Shown: positions 17,967-25,474 of the stretch, one piece after another
Numbering within the stretch: the first letter of the stretch is position 1
Layout: each line of letters opens with the position of its first letter
From: Acidobacteriaceae bacterium
Lineage (GTDB): Bacteria; Acidobacteriota; Terriglobia; Terriglobales; Acidobacteriaceae
Assembly (NCBI GenBank): GCA_031296355.1
Contig: JARLFX010000388.1
Location: forward strand, 62,001-126,000
DNA length: 64,000 bases
Direction: 5' to 3'
Notes under the pieces: model-generated
Told to the model about the DNA's origin: nothing
The model's database searches: none
What the model saw: only the letters and a program-made list of their open reading frames with translations
Position numbers and translations under genes: made by a program

Positions 17967-18056
17967 ATCTTTTCTCCCATTTCTCTTATCGGAGAAGGAA
18001 GAACGAGGGCGAGAGCGTTGGGAGGGTATTTGTGCGGGCGGCTGCCGGCGGCGGCA

Positions 18057-18407
18057 TCAGGAGGCCGGGTGGAACTCGACGTGGCCGCTGGGCAGCAGCA
18101 CGATACGGAGGGTACCGGATTGGCGCTCCTGGAGATGACCGCCAGAGGCCTGGACGAGTACGTGCGTTGCCGAGTCCGTGTACTGAATCCGGACACTGCC
18201 GGAACCGCGCACCTGAATGCCGTAGGGATAGACCGCGCCCGGGGCGAGGCGGCCGACGCCGAAGCTGGCGCTGGGGTAATCGACCTCCAGCAACTCGATG
18301 GGAGCGCCGGTGCGATTTTCCACGCGGATATCGACGCGCGGCGAGCGGCAACCGGCGGCCAGGCCGAGCGCGGCCGCGAGCAGGAACACCCACGCGCGGC
18401 GGATCAT
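18057..18407 (-). CDS. Small lipoprotein coupled to lpxD
   Basis: 116 aa. The N-terminus has a signal peptide and lipobox LGLAAGC, so Cys20 should be lipidated. The body is all-beta in character, with R-V-E-N-R-T-G-A-P-I-E-L-L-E-V and PYGIQVRGSGSVRI segments, and has no named motif. Its ATG overlaps the lpxD stop (ATGA), so it is translated with LpxD and is probably an envelope protein. The function is not recognised. Confidence 0.75.
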   Translation of the reverse strand: MIRRAWVFLLAAALGLAAGCRSPRVDIRVENRTGAPIELLEVDYPSASFGVGRLAPGAVYPYGIQVRGSGSVRIQYTDSATHVLVQASGGHLQERQSGTLRIVLLPSGHVEFHPAS

Positions 18408-19435
18408 GCGTCCTCTTTGCGCGCGGCGACGGCTTTTTCAAGCTGACTGAGCCGTTTGGCCAGCTCGGGCAGACGCTGGAAGAGCGCGACGGCGCGGAGC
18501 CAGACGCGGTTGTCGAAGCCGGGCGAGCCGGAGATCATCTTGCCGGGGGGCACGTCGTGGCTGACGGCCGACTGCGCGGTGAGAATGACGCCGTCACCGA
18601 CGGTGCAGTGGCCGGCGACGCCGGTTTGCCCGGCGAGGATGGCGTTGCTGCCGACGACGGACGAGCCGGCGAGGCCGGTCTGGGCGCAGAGCAGGGTGTT
18701 TTCGCCGACTCGGGAGCCGTGGCCCACCTGGACGAGGTTGTCGATCTTGGTACCGGCGCCGATCTCGGTGGCACCGATGGTGGCGCGGTCGACGCAGGCG
18801 TTGGCCTGGACGTCGACGCGGTCGCCGAGCCGCACCGGGCCGGACTGCGGGATTTTGGTCCAGTGGCCGAGCTCGTTCTTCGAGAAGCCGAAGCCGTCTG
18901 CGCCGACGATGGCGCCGTTTTCAAGCGTGACGTGGTCGCCGAGGATGCAGTTTTCGCGGACGACGGCGTGGGCGTGGGCGAAGAAGTGGCTTCCGGTTTG
19001 CACGCCGGGGTAGAGGACGACATGAGGCAGCAAGGTGGCGTTGGGACCGAGCTTGACGCCGGGGCCGACGACGACGTACGCGCCGATGTGGGCAGCCGGG
19101 CCGATGACGGCGGTGGGGTGGATGACGGCGGTGGGATGTATACCGGGCGCGTAGACGGGCGGCTGGTAGAAGAAGCCGAGGGCGCGGGAGAAGGCGTGGT
19201 AGGGGTTCTTGATGCGCAGCGTGGCCGCTTCGATCTCGGGGAACTCGGGCTCGACGAGCACGGCGGCGGCATGGGTTTTGCGGGCCAGGCCGCCGTACTT
19301 GGGGTTGGCGACAAACGTGATTTCGCTTGGGCCTGCTTCTTCAATACCTTTGACACCAGTAACTTCCAGCTCCGCGTCTCCGCGCAGTTCCGCTCCCAGC
19401 CGGGTTGCCAATTCACCTAGTTTCATCGTTGGCAT
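18404..19435 (-). CDS. lpxD: UDP-3-O-acylglucosamine N-acyltransferase LpxD
   Basis: Adds the N-linked acyl chain in lipid A synthesis. 343 aa, family length. It has an N-terminal uridine-binding-type domain, then a left-handed beta-helix of hexapeptide repeats (IHPTAVIHPTAVIGPAAHIG onward), the GADGFGF motif and the catalytic-type His in VQVGHGSRVG. A C-terminal helix ends the protein. ATG 19426 (MKLGEL) is an alternative start. It is away from the usual bamA-lpxD-fabZ-lpxA cluster and is followed by a lipoprotein gene overlapping by 4 nt. Confidence 0.96.
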   Translation of the reverse strand: MPTMKLGELATRLGAELRGDAELEVTGVKGIEEAGPSEITFVANPKYGGLARKTHAAAVLVEPEFPEIEAATLRIKNPYHAFSRALGFFYQPPVYAPGIHPTAVIHPTAVIGPAAHIGAYVVVGPGVKLGPNATLLPHVVLYPGVQTGSHFFAHAHAVVRENCILGDHVTLENGAIVGADGFGFSKNELGHWTKIPQSGPVRLGDRVDVQANACVDRATIGATEIGAGTKIDNLVQVGHGSRVGENTLLCAQTGLAGSSVVGSNAILAGQTGVAGHCTVGDGVILTAQSAVSHDVPPGKMISGSPGFDNRVWLRAVALFQRLPELAKRLSQLEKAVAARKEDA

Positions 19436-19462
19436 TGTAACGGAGATGGGGGCGGTGCGCGG

Positions 19463-19960
19463 CTACTCGGTTGGCTCGGCGGGGAAAAGGCCGGGCTGCG
19501 GCGCGGCGGCGGGGCGTTTGCGGGCGGCCGCGCCGATCAGGCTGACGACTTCGAGTGTCTGGATGGCCATGCGGGGAATGAAGATACGCTGGGTGTTCGA
19601 GCGGGTGTCGGGTGGGGTGAGCAGAAGGCCGGGGCCGTCGATCAGGGAACGGTCGTTGGCGGCGAGGCCTTCCAGCTCCTCGCCGTCGGCGAGGGTCATG
19701 CGGAGCCACAGGCCGGCGGCGCGGGGGCGGACGGTAAAGCGTTTCTGGAGAAGGCGTTCCGGGTTGGCCTGGTCGCCGGCGGCGAGGTCGCGGACGTAGC
19801 AGACCCACTTGACGGCCTCCCAGCCGATGGTAACGACCTTGCCCGCCTGGTCGAGGATCTCCAGTGCCACGGCCGACGCGGGGAAGGCCCCGTCGGCATA
19901 GCCGCCCACCCAGTCACGGGAAAACTTGCGCACAATCACGGGTTTACGCGAGGAGGGCAT
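19463..19960 (-). CDS. Conserved hypothetical protein
   Basis: 165 aa from ATG 19960 (MPSSRKPVIVRKFSRDW). It is predicted soluble, with two strand-rich blocks: KPVIVRKFSRDWVGGYA...VTIGWEAVKWVCYVRDL (about 5-60) and FTVRPRAAGLWLRMTLADGEELEG...RIFIPRMAIQTLEVV (about 75-145). This suggests two copies of a small beta-barrel-like unit. The tail is Pro/Ala-rich. It lies 27 nt upstream of lpxD in the same direction, so they are probably co-transcribed. I do not recognise the function. Confidence 0.65.
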   Translation of the reverse strand: MPSSRKPVIVRKFSRDWVGGYADGAFPASAVALEILDQAGKVVTIGWEAVKWVCYVRDLAAGDQANPERLLQKRFTVRPRAAGLWLRMTLADGEELEGLAANDRSLIDGPGLLLTPPDTRSNTQRIFIPRMAIQTLEVVSLIGAAARKRPAAAPQPGLFPAEPTE

Positions 19961-20146
19961 TTTCAGGCATTGTCGCACGCGCCGGGCCCTTGCGGTGCGG
20001 AAACGCAACCATTTTTGTGCATGTGGGTCTAGCTATCGTGTTGAATCTGTGTTAAGGTACAGCTTTGCAAGCCCTGCCCGGTTGCACGATAAGCGCAACT
20101 GCATCAGGCACTTGGCCCGGCAGGGGACCACAGAAGCAGGGAACGG

Positions 20147-22096
20147 ATGCCCGACTACATTTACCTTCTTGAGAACCGGCTCTCCGCCGACCAGCAGCAC
20201 GCACTTCGGCAGTTACGCGAAGTGGCTCGCGAGGCCGGCCTGATTCTTTTTTTGACCGGTGACGCCGTCCGCGATTTAACCAGCGGCCATGCCGTACGCG
20301 ATCTGGAAGTTGCCGTGCACGGCAACGCGCTGAAGCTGAGGAAGCCGATCGAACGGCTCGGAGGCAAGGTGTGGGGCGAGCATGAGGCTTCGCGCACGCT
20401 GTACCTGTGCTTTCCGGGCACGGTGCGCGTCGACCTGGTCAGCACCCACCGCATCGAGTATCCCAAGCCGGGCAAGGCTGTCTATCATCCGGCGTCGATC
20501 CAGGAAGATCTGCGGCGGCGGGATTTCACGGTCAACGCGATGGCCATCTCGCTCAACGAGGGCTCGTTTGGCCTGCTGATGGACCCGCTGAACGGCGCGG
20601 CCGACATCGAAGCGCGCACGCTGCGGCTGGTGTCGAACTACGGCTTCCTGGAGGAGCCGTCGGTGCTGATCCGCGCGACGCGCTACAAGGCGCGGCTGGG
20701 CTGGGAGCTGGACCCGCGCACGCAGACCCGCTATGAGAACGCCCGCGAAGAGGGCGTGATCTCGGCGCTCTCCGACCACGCGCGCAGCTACGAACTGGAG
20801 CAGGTGGGCCACGAGGTTGAAGGGCTGAGGGTGTTGCAGGCGCTGGAGACCGAGGGCTGGATGAAGGTGCTGTTCCCGGCCTGGACTCCGGCCAGGGCCG
20901 ACGAGACCAAGCTCAAGACGCTGCACGACCTGGCCGTGGAACTGCTGATGCAGGGCGTGCATCCGGACATGTCGGCGGCGCAGATGCAACTGCTCACGGC
21001 CAAGCTGCAAGGCAAGGATCTGGCGGCGCTGAAGAAGACGCTGCTGCGGCCGGGCTTTGTGGAGGAGTGGGACAGCCTGGACCAGATCGCCGCGGGCTTC
21101 CAGAAGGTGCTGCTGGCCAAGGAGAATCAGGTTCCCTCGGCGGCCTACAAGCTGTTCACCAGCTACGATCCGGAGGCCGTGCTGTGGCTTGGCTTCACCG
21201 GCGGCTCGGCTGCCGTCAAGGATCGCTACAATCTCTTCCTGAAGGTGTGGCCGGAAGCCAAGCAGCGGATACCGTACGCGCTGATGCAGGAGATGCGGAT
21301 CACGCCGGAGTTGCCGATTTACAAGGATGTTGTGCAGCAGGTGTTTCTGGAGCTGATCGACGGCAAGCTGACCACGCCGGAGGAGCAGAAGGCATTTCTT
21401 GAGCCGCACTCGCCGCCGGCCCCGCCGGCTCCGGTCACCATCAAGCGGTCGCGCGCCAAGCGCAATGCCGAGAAGGTGAAGGAGCGCTCGTTCGAGGACG
21501 AGGACGAGGCGGAAGAGAGCCTGGGCGACGGGGACGACCTGGACGATCTGGGCACGGACGACGAGGAGATCAGCCTCAACCTGCCGGGCGTGGAGATCGA
21601 CGAGGAGCCGGGCGGCGATGAAGAAGACGAGGACGAAGCGCCCGCCGTGGCCAAGCAGGGCCGCAAGGAAGCGCCCGCGAGCAAGCCGGCAAAGACTCCC
21701 GATCCAAAGCCTGCGAAACCGGTGAACGAAGCCGCGAAGCCCGCGGCGGCCAAGCCCGCCGTGGAGACGAAGCCGCAGCCGGCCGCGAAGCACGAGAAAA
21801 CGGTGGCGAAGCCTGTTTCCAAGGCTGCACCCAAGCCCGCCGCGAAACCCGCGCCCAAGGCTCCGGCGCCGAAGGCCAAGCCTGCTCCGGCGGCCAAGAA
21901 GGCGGTAACCAAGCCTGCCGCCAAGCAGCCGGCCAAGAAGGCCGTGGCGCCCAAGCCCAAGGCGGCGAAGACCGTGAAGGTCGCCAAGCCCGCGCCGGCC
22001 AAGAAGAAGCCCGCGCCGAAGCCGGTGAAAGTCGCGCGTCCGGCAGCCAAGCCCGCGCCAAAGAAGCCGGCAGGCAAGCCGGGCAAGCGGCACTGA
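20147..22096 (+). CDS. CCA-adding/poly(A) polymerase-like nucleotidyltransferase with histone H1-like tail
   Basis: 649 aa. Residues about 30-250 form a class II tRNA nucleotidyltransferase/PAP head and neck: TGDAVRDL (37-44), RDLEVAV (51-57), VRVDLVS (93-99) and motif C DLRRRDFTVNAMA (121-133). Two usual residues differ: the second Gly of GGxVRD is D39, and the second catalytic Asp of DxD is E54. A helical body runs to about 420, then an acidic stretch (about 447-502), then a 147-residue tail (503-649) with about 39 Lys and otherwise mostly Ala and Pro. The tail resembles bacterial histone H1-like proteins. Head-domain activity is expected but not certain. Confidence 0.85.
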   Translation: MPDYIYLLENRLSADQQHALRQLREVAREAGLILFLTGDAVRDLTSGHAVRDLEVAVHGNALKLRKPIERLGGKVWGEHEASRTLYLCFPGTVRVDLVSTHRIEYPKPGKAVYHPASIQEDLRRRDFTVNAMAISLNEGSFGLLMDPLNGAADIEARTLRLVSNYGFLEEPSVLIRATRYKARLGWELDPRTQTRYENAREEGVISALSDHARSYELEQVGHEVEGLRVLQALETEGWMKVLFPAWTPARADETKLKTLHDLAVELLMQGVHPDMSAAQMQLLTAKLQGKDLAALKKTLLRPGFVEEWDSLDQIAAGFQKVLLAKENQVPSAAYKLFTSYDPEAVLWLGFTGGSAAVKDRYNLFLKVWPEAKQRIPYALMQEMRITPELPIYKDVVQQVFLELIDGKLTTPEEQKAFLEPHSPPAPPAPVTIKRSRAKRNAEKVKERSFEDEDEAEESLGDGDDLDDLGTDDEEISLNLPGVEIDEEPGGDEEDEDEAPAVAKQGRKEAPASKPAKTPDPKPAKPVNEAAKPAAAKPAVETKPQPAAKHEKTVAKPVSKAAPKPAAKPAPKAPAPKAKPAPAAKKAVTKPAAKQPAKKAVAPKPKAAKTVKVAKPAPAKKKPAPKPVKVARPAAKPAPKKPAGKPGKRH

Positions 22097-22118
22097 TCTT
22101 CGCGCAAGAACGCACTCC

Positions 22119-22149
22119 ACGGGGTGGTCCTCGAACAGGACCACCCCGT
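22119..22149 (+). terminator. Intrinsic terminator-like hairpin after the nucleotidyltransferase
   Basis: Perfect 13-bp stem ACGGGGTGGTCCT / AGGACCACCCCGT with a 5-nt loop, 22 nt after the stop. The downstream T-tract is weak (cgtgtt). Confidence 0.7.
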
Positions 22150-22184
22150 CGTGTTATGGTCAGGGGATTCCGGAGGAAGTTTCG

Positions 22185-23612
22185 ATGCCGCGTGTGCGTC
22201 TCCGTGCCCTTATCCTGGGCGTTTGCATGGCGTTATCCCTTGTCGTACCCATGTCGGCGGCCAAGGCCGCCAAGCCGGCGGCGTCCGCCGCTCCGGGCTA
22301 CCGCTTTACGCGCGGCGGCTGGACCTACGTGCATCTTCAGGGCACACCGGCCGAGATCGGCATCCAGCACGGCAAGCTGCTGGCCGAGGAGATCGCCGAC
22401 CTGGTGCGCGTGAACAAGCTGGAGCTTGAGCACTCCACGCACCGCGACTGGAAGTTCTTCCGCGAGGCCGGCCGCAAGGAACTGTGGCCGCACATCGAGG
22501 CCGAGTACCGGCAGGAACTGGAAGGCATCGCCAAGGGCGTGCAGGCGCGCGGGGTGAAGCTGGATGTGTGGGACATCGTGGCGCTCAACGCGGCCATCGA
22601 GTTCAGCGAGTACTACGTGCCGTGGCTGGACAAGCAGGCTTCGAGCGCGCCGACGATTCATCCACGCGGACGCTGCTCGGCCTTCATCGCCACCGGCAGC
22701 TATACGAAGGACGGCCGCATCGTCGTTGCGCACAACAACTGGTCGAGCTATGCGGATGGCGAGCGATGGACGATCATCTTCGACATTCAGCCCGCGCACG
22801 GGCATCGCATGGTGATGGACGGCGAGCCGGGCGTAATCACCAGCGAGGACGACTTCGGGCTGAATGACGCGGGGCTGATGATTACCGAGACGACGATCAC
22901 GCAGTTTGCGGGATGGAACCCGGACGGGATTCCGGAGTTTGTGCGTTCGCGCAAGGCCATGCAGTATGCCGCGACGATCGACGAGTACGTGGCGCTGATC
23001 GAGGAAGGCAATAACGGCGGCTACGCCAACGACTGGATGATCGGCGACCGCAAGACGGGCGAGATTGCCTATCTGGAACTCGGGCTGAAGAACACGCCGC
23101 TGTGGCGCTCGCGGGACGGCTACTTCATCGGCTCGAACTTTGCGCGCGACCCGGCGCTGATTAAAGAAGAGACGGATGGTTTTGATCCGACCAACTTGGC
23201 AAGTTCGCCCAATGCGCGGCGCGTGACCTGGGAGGACAAGATGGCGCAGTTCAAGGGGAAGATCGACATTGAACTGGGCGAGAAGTTTCTGGCCGACCAC
23301 GAGGACAGCTATCTGGGGAAGGTCAATCCTGGGTCGCGGTCTCTGTGCGGGCACATCGACCACGACCCGAAGGGCGTGCCCGAGTGGGGAGATCCGCCGT
23401 ACTTTCCGGACGGCGCGGTGACCGGCAAGGTGACCGACTCGGAGCTGGCCGCGCACATGGGCCTGGTGGCCCGCGCCGGGCACCCGTGCGGCGAAGACTT
23501 CCTGGCTGCACCGTTTCTGGACGAACATCCGGAGTTCAACTACCTGAAGCCGATCCTGAAGAACATGAAGGCCGGGCCATGGACGGTGTTTCATGCGGGA
23601 GAAACAAAGTAG
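22185..23612 (+). CDS. Secreted Ntn-hydrolase (C45 acyltransferase / phospholipase B-like)
   Basis: 475 aa with a signal peptide ending near residue 29 (MALSLVVPMSAAKAA). The probable N-terminal nucleophile is C164 in RGRCSAFIATG, followed by KDGRIVVAHNNW, which is the self-processing signature of C45 and phospholipase B-like proteins (Cys, then a strand, then N-x-D/N-W). The segment TIHP just before C164 would be the linker cut on maturation. These enzymes hydrolyse amide or ester bonds; the substrate here is not evident. It sits between two hairpin terminators, so it is probably monocistronic. Confidence 0.8.
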   Translation: MPRVRLRALILGVCMALSLVVPMSAAKAAKPAASAAPGYRFTRGGWTYVHLQGTPAEIGIQHGKLLAEEIADLVRVNKLELEHSTHRDWKFFREAGRKELWPHIEAEYRQELEGIAKGVQARGVKLDVWDIVALNAAIEFSEYYVPWLDKQASSAPTIHPRGRCSAFIATGSYTKDGRIVVAHNNWSSYADGERWTIIFDIQPAHGHRMVMDGEPGVITSEDDFGLNDAGLMITETTITQFAGWNPDGIPEFVRSRKAMQYAATIDEYVALIEEGNNGGYANDWMIGDRKTGEIAYLELGLKNTPLWRSRDGYFIGSNFARDPALIKEETDGFDPTNLASSPNARRVTWEDKMAQFKGKIDIELGEKFLADHEDSYLGKVNPGSRSLCGHIDHDPKGVPEWGDPPYFPDGAVTGKVTDSELAAHMGLVARAGHPCGEDFLAAPFLDEHPEFNYLKPILKNMKAGPWTVFHAGETK

Positions 23613-23726
23613 CTTGCACCGCAGGGGAAGTAACTTACTGGAAGTTACGAAGGGAGTAAGTTTGGCCGCGACCTAAGAGTTCTCTAAGTTACGATGAAGG
23701 GCAAGCGATTGCATGACGCGAAAAAA

Positions 23727-23754
23727 AGAAGGCCCGCATTTGAGCGGGCCTTCT
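23727..23754. terminator. Bidirectional intrinsic terminator
   Basis: AGAAGGCCCGC, a 6-nt loop, then GCGGGCCTTCT. An A-run (aaaaaa) on the left serves as the T-tract for the minus-strand zinc-ribbon gene. It lies between convergent genes. Confidence 0.85.
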
Positions 23755-23767
23755 GCTTGCGTTTGAT

Positions 23768-24106
23768 TTAGTAGCGCTGTGCACCACGGGAGCGGCCGCC
23801 GCCGCCACCGCCACTTGAGCCTTTGCGCGCCTGATAGCAATCGCGGCAGAACACAGGACGGTCGCCGCGAGGTTCGAACGGTACAGTGGTAGGTTGTCCG
23901 CATCCAGAGCAGATCACAGGTGTCCCTTGCGCAGGAGCAGAACGATAACCACCGGAGCCCCCCTGATCATTTTTCTTAGCGATACGGCATGGTTTGCAGC
24001 GTTTCGGAGTGGAATAGCCGCGTTCCTGGAAGAACGCCTGGTCCGCAGCGGTGAACGTAAATTCCTGCCCGCAGTCGCTGCACGTAAGTTGGATATCTCC
24101 AGCCAT
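23768..24106 (-). CDS. Zinc-ribbon protein with Gly/Arg-rich tail
   Basis: 112 aa. There are two CxxC-type zinc ribbons: CSDC...CKPC (residues about 9-40, with the QEFTFTAADQAFFQERGY segment typical of probable zinc-ribbon proteins) and CSGC...CRDC (66-90, GQPTTVPFEPRGDRPVFC). The C-terminus is a flexible Gly/Ser/Arg tail (GGGGGGRSRGAQRY). ATG 24106 has GAGG 9 nt upstream. The second ribbon type is common in Chloroflexota and Acidobacteriota. Nucleic-acid binding is plausible from the tail but not shown. Confidence 0.85.
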   Translation of the reverse strand: MAGDIQLTCSDCGQEFTFTAADQAFFQERGYSTPKRCKPCRIAKKNDQGGSGGYRSAPAQGTPVICSGCGQPTTVPFEPRGDRPVFCRDCYQARKGSSGGGGGGRSRGAQRY

Positions 24107-24270
24107 TGGGGGTTTCCTCGTGAAGAGATTGTACCCTTCCATGAGGGTTTCGCAAATAAAGTTTCGCAGTGAGTAAGCTGACCGGACCCTGGAGAGGAAC
24201 CTTTCCGGGGCCGATCCGGGGCGGGGGAAAGGCCACAGGCGAGGTTGGCGGCTATTCTGAAGGAACTTCG

Positions 24271-25338
24271 ATGCGCATTGCGTTGCTACTAACATCGCTC
24301 GGGATGGGGGGCGCCGAGCGCCAGGTGGTTTCGTTGGCCGAGCGGCTGGAGGCGCGCGGCCACTCCGTGCTGCTGGTGACGTTGATGCCGCGTTTGGCCG
24401 AGGAGTGGGCGACACCGCTGCGTGTGATGCGGGCGGGGATGACAAAGTCACCGCTGGGCATTGTGGCTGGACTGCTGCGGGCGCATCGGATGCTGCGCGC
24501 GTTCCAGCCCGACATTCTGCACAGCCATACACGCCACGCGAATCTGGCGGCGCGTTTTCTCGGGCTTAGTGGCGCGGCTCCGCGGGTGGTGACGACGCTG
24601 CACAGCGTGCGCGACGGCGGCCGGCTGCGGATGCTTGCCTACCGGCTTACGGATGCGCTGGCCGCGCGCACGGTGGCGGTGAGCGACGCCGTGGCGGCAG
24701 CGTACATGGCTGCGCACGCCGTGCCCGCGAGCAAGTGCGCGGTGATTCCCAATGCGATCGATGCGGAGTTGTTTCGAGCGAACGCGGCGCGCCGCATGGA
24801 GACACGCGCGCGGCTTGAGGCCGGCGATGCGTTTGTGTGGCTCGCCGCGGGCCGCGCGACGCCGGCCAAGGACTATCCGAATCTGCTGGCCGCCTTTGCG
24901 GCTGTGGCCGAAGCAGAACCGCGCGCGGAGTTATGGATTGCGGGCGAGGGAACCGAGACGCTGCCGGTAGCTTCGCGCGTGCGCCGGCTGGGCTTGCGGC
25001 GCGATTTGCCCGCGCTGCTGGATGCGGCGGATGGGTTTGTGCTGTCGTCGGCGTGGGAGGGAATGCCTCTGGCGATGGGCGAAGCGATGGCCATGGAGAA
25101 GCCGGTGGTGGCGACACGCGTGGGCGGCGTGGAACAGCTTGGGGGCGATTGCGCCATGCTGGCTGCGCCGCGCGACGCGGTTGCGCTGGCCGATGCGATG
25201 CTCGCTACCATGCGGCGCTCGCACGAGCAGCGATGCAAGGATGGACGCCGTGCCCGCGCGCGCATCGTGGACCGGTTTGGATGGGAAGCGTGCGTACGGG
25301 CGTGGGAGAGGCTGTACGCGCGCGTGTTGGAGCCATAA
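24271..25338 (+). CDS. Glycosyltransferase family 4
   Basis: 355-aa GT-B-fold retaining glycosyltransferase. The N-terminal Rossmann domain starts MRIALLLTSLGMGGAERQV (the GGAE acceptor-side motif). ILHSHTRHANL follows, and the C-terminal nucleotide-sugar domain has IPNAID, WLAAGRATPAKDYPNLLAA, and the E-x7-E region in SSAWEGMPLAMGEAMAMEKPVVAT. ATG 24271 is preferred over the longer frame because AAGGAA precedes it and homology begins there. It is isolated, so the glycan it builds is unknown. Confidence 0.92.
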   Translation: MRIALLLTSLGMGGAERQVVSLAERLEARGHSVLLVTLMPRLAEEWATPLRVMRAGMTKSPLGIVAGLLRAHRMLRAFQPDILHSHTRHANLAARFLGLSGAAPRVVTTLHSVRDGGRLRMLAYRLTDALAARTVAVSDAVAAAYMAAHAVPASKCAVIPNAIDAELFRANAARRMETRARLEAGDAFVWLAAGRATPAKDYPNLLAAFAAVAEAEPRAELWIAGEGTETLPVASRVRRLGLRRDLPALLDAADGFVLSSAWEGMPLAMGEAMAMEKPVVATRVGGVEQLGGDCAMLAAPRDAVALADAMLATMRRSHEQRCKDGRRARARIVDRFGWEACVRAWERLYARVLEP

Positions 25339-25376
25339 AAAACGCGAGCCCTGACGATGAAAGTCCGGACCCGCGT
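25337..25376 (-). terminator. Imperfect terminator hairpin for the Oar-like gene
   Basis: Read on the minus strand, ACGCG...CGCGT arms with partial inner pairing are followed by six Ts (25342-25337). It is about 100 nt beyond the receptor stop, with repeat A4 in between. Confidence 0.45.
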
Positions 25377-25398
25377 GTGTTCGTCCTTTGAGATTTTG

Positions 25399-25445
25399 TG
25401 CTTTCCCACCCTTTCGGCACAAAACGCCGAAAGGATGGGGCACGG
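25399..25445. repeat. Dispersed palindrome family A, copy 4
   Basis: gtgctttcccacc, then stem ctttcggc / gccgaaag, then gatggggcac. The flanks match the other copies while the stem is entirely different yet still paired. It lies between convergent genes (25338 and 25475). Confidence 0.8.
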
Positions 25446-25474
25446 AGTTGGTACAACTTCATGCGGCCAGAGGC

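Noticed and set aside
21660..22090. DNA repeats in the aagcccgcg-rich region
   Set aside because: They encode the Lys/Ala/Pro tail; unit length is irregular, so it is codon-level low complexity, not an array.
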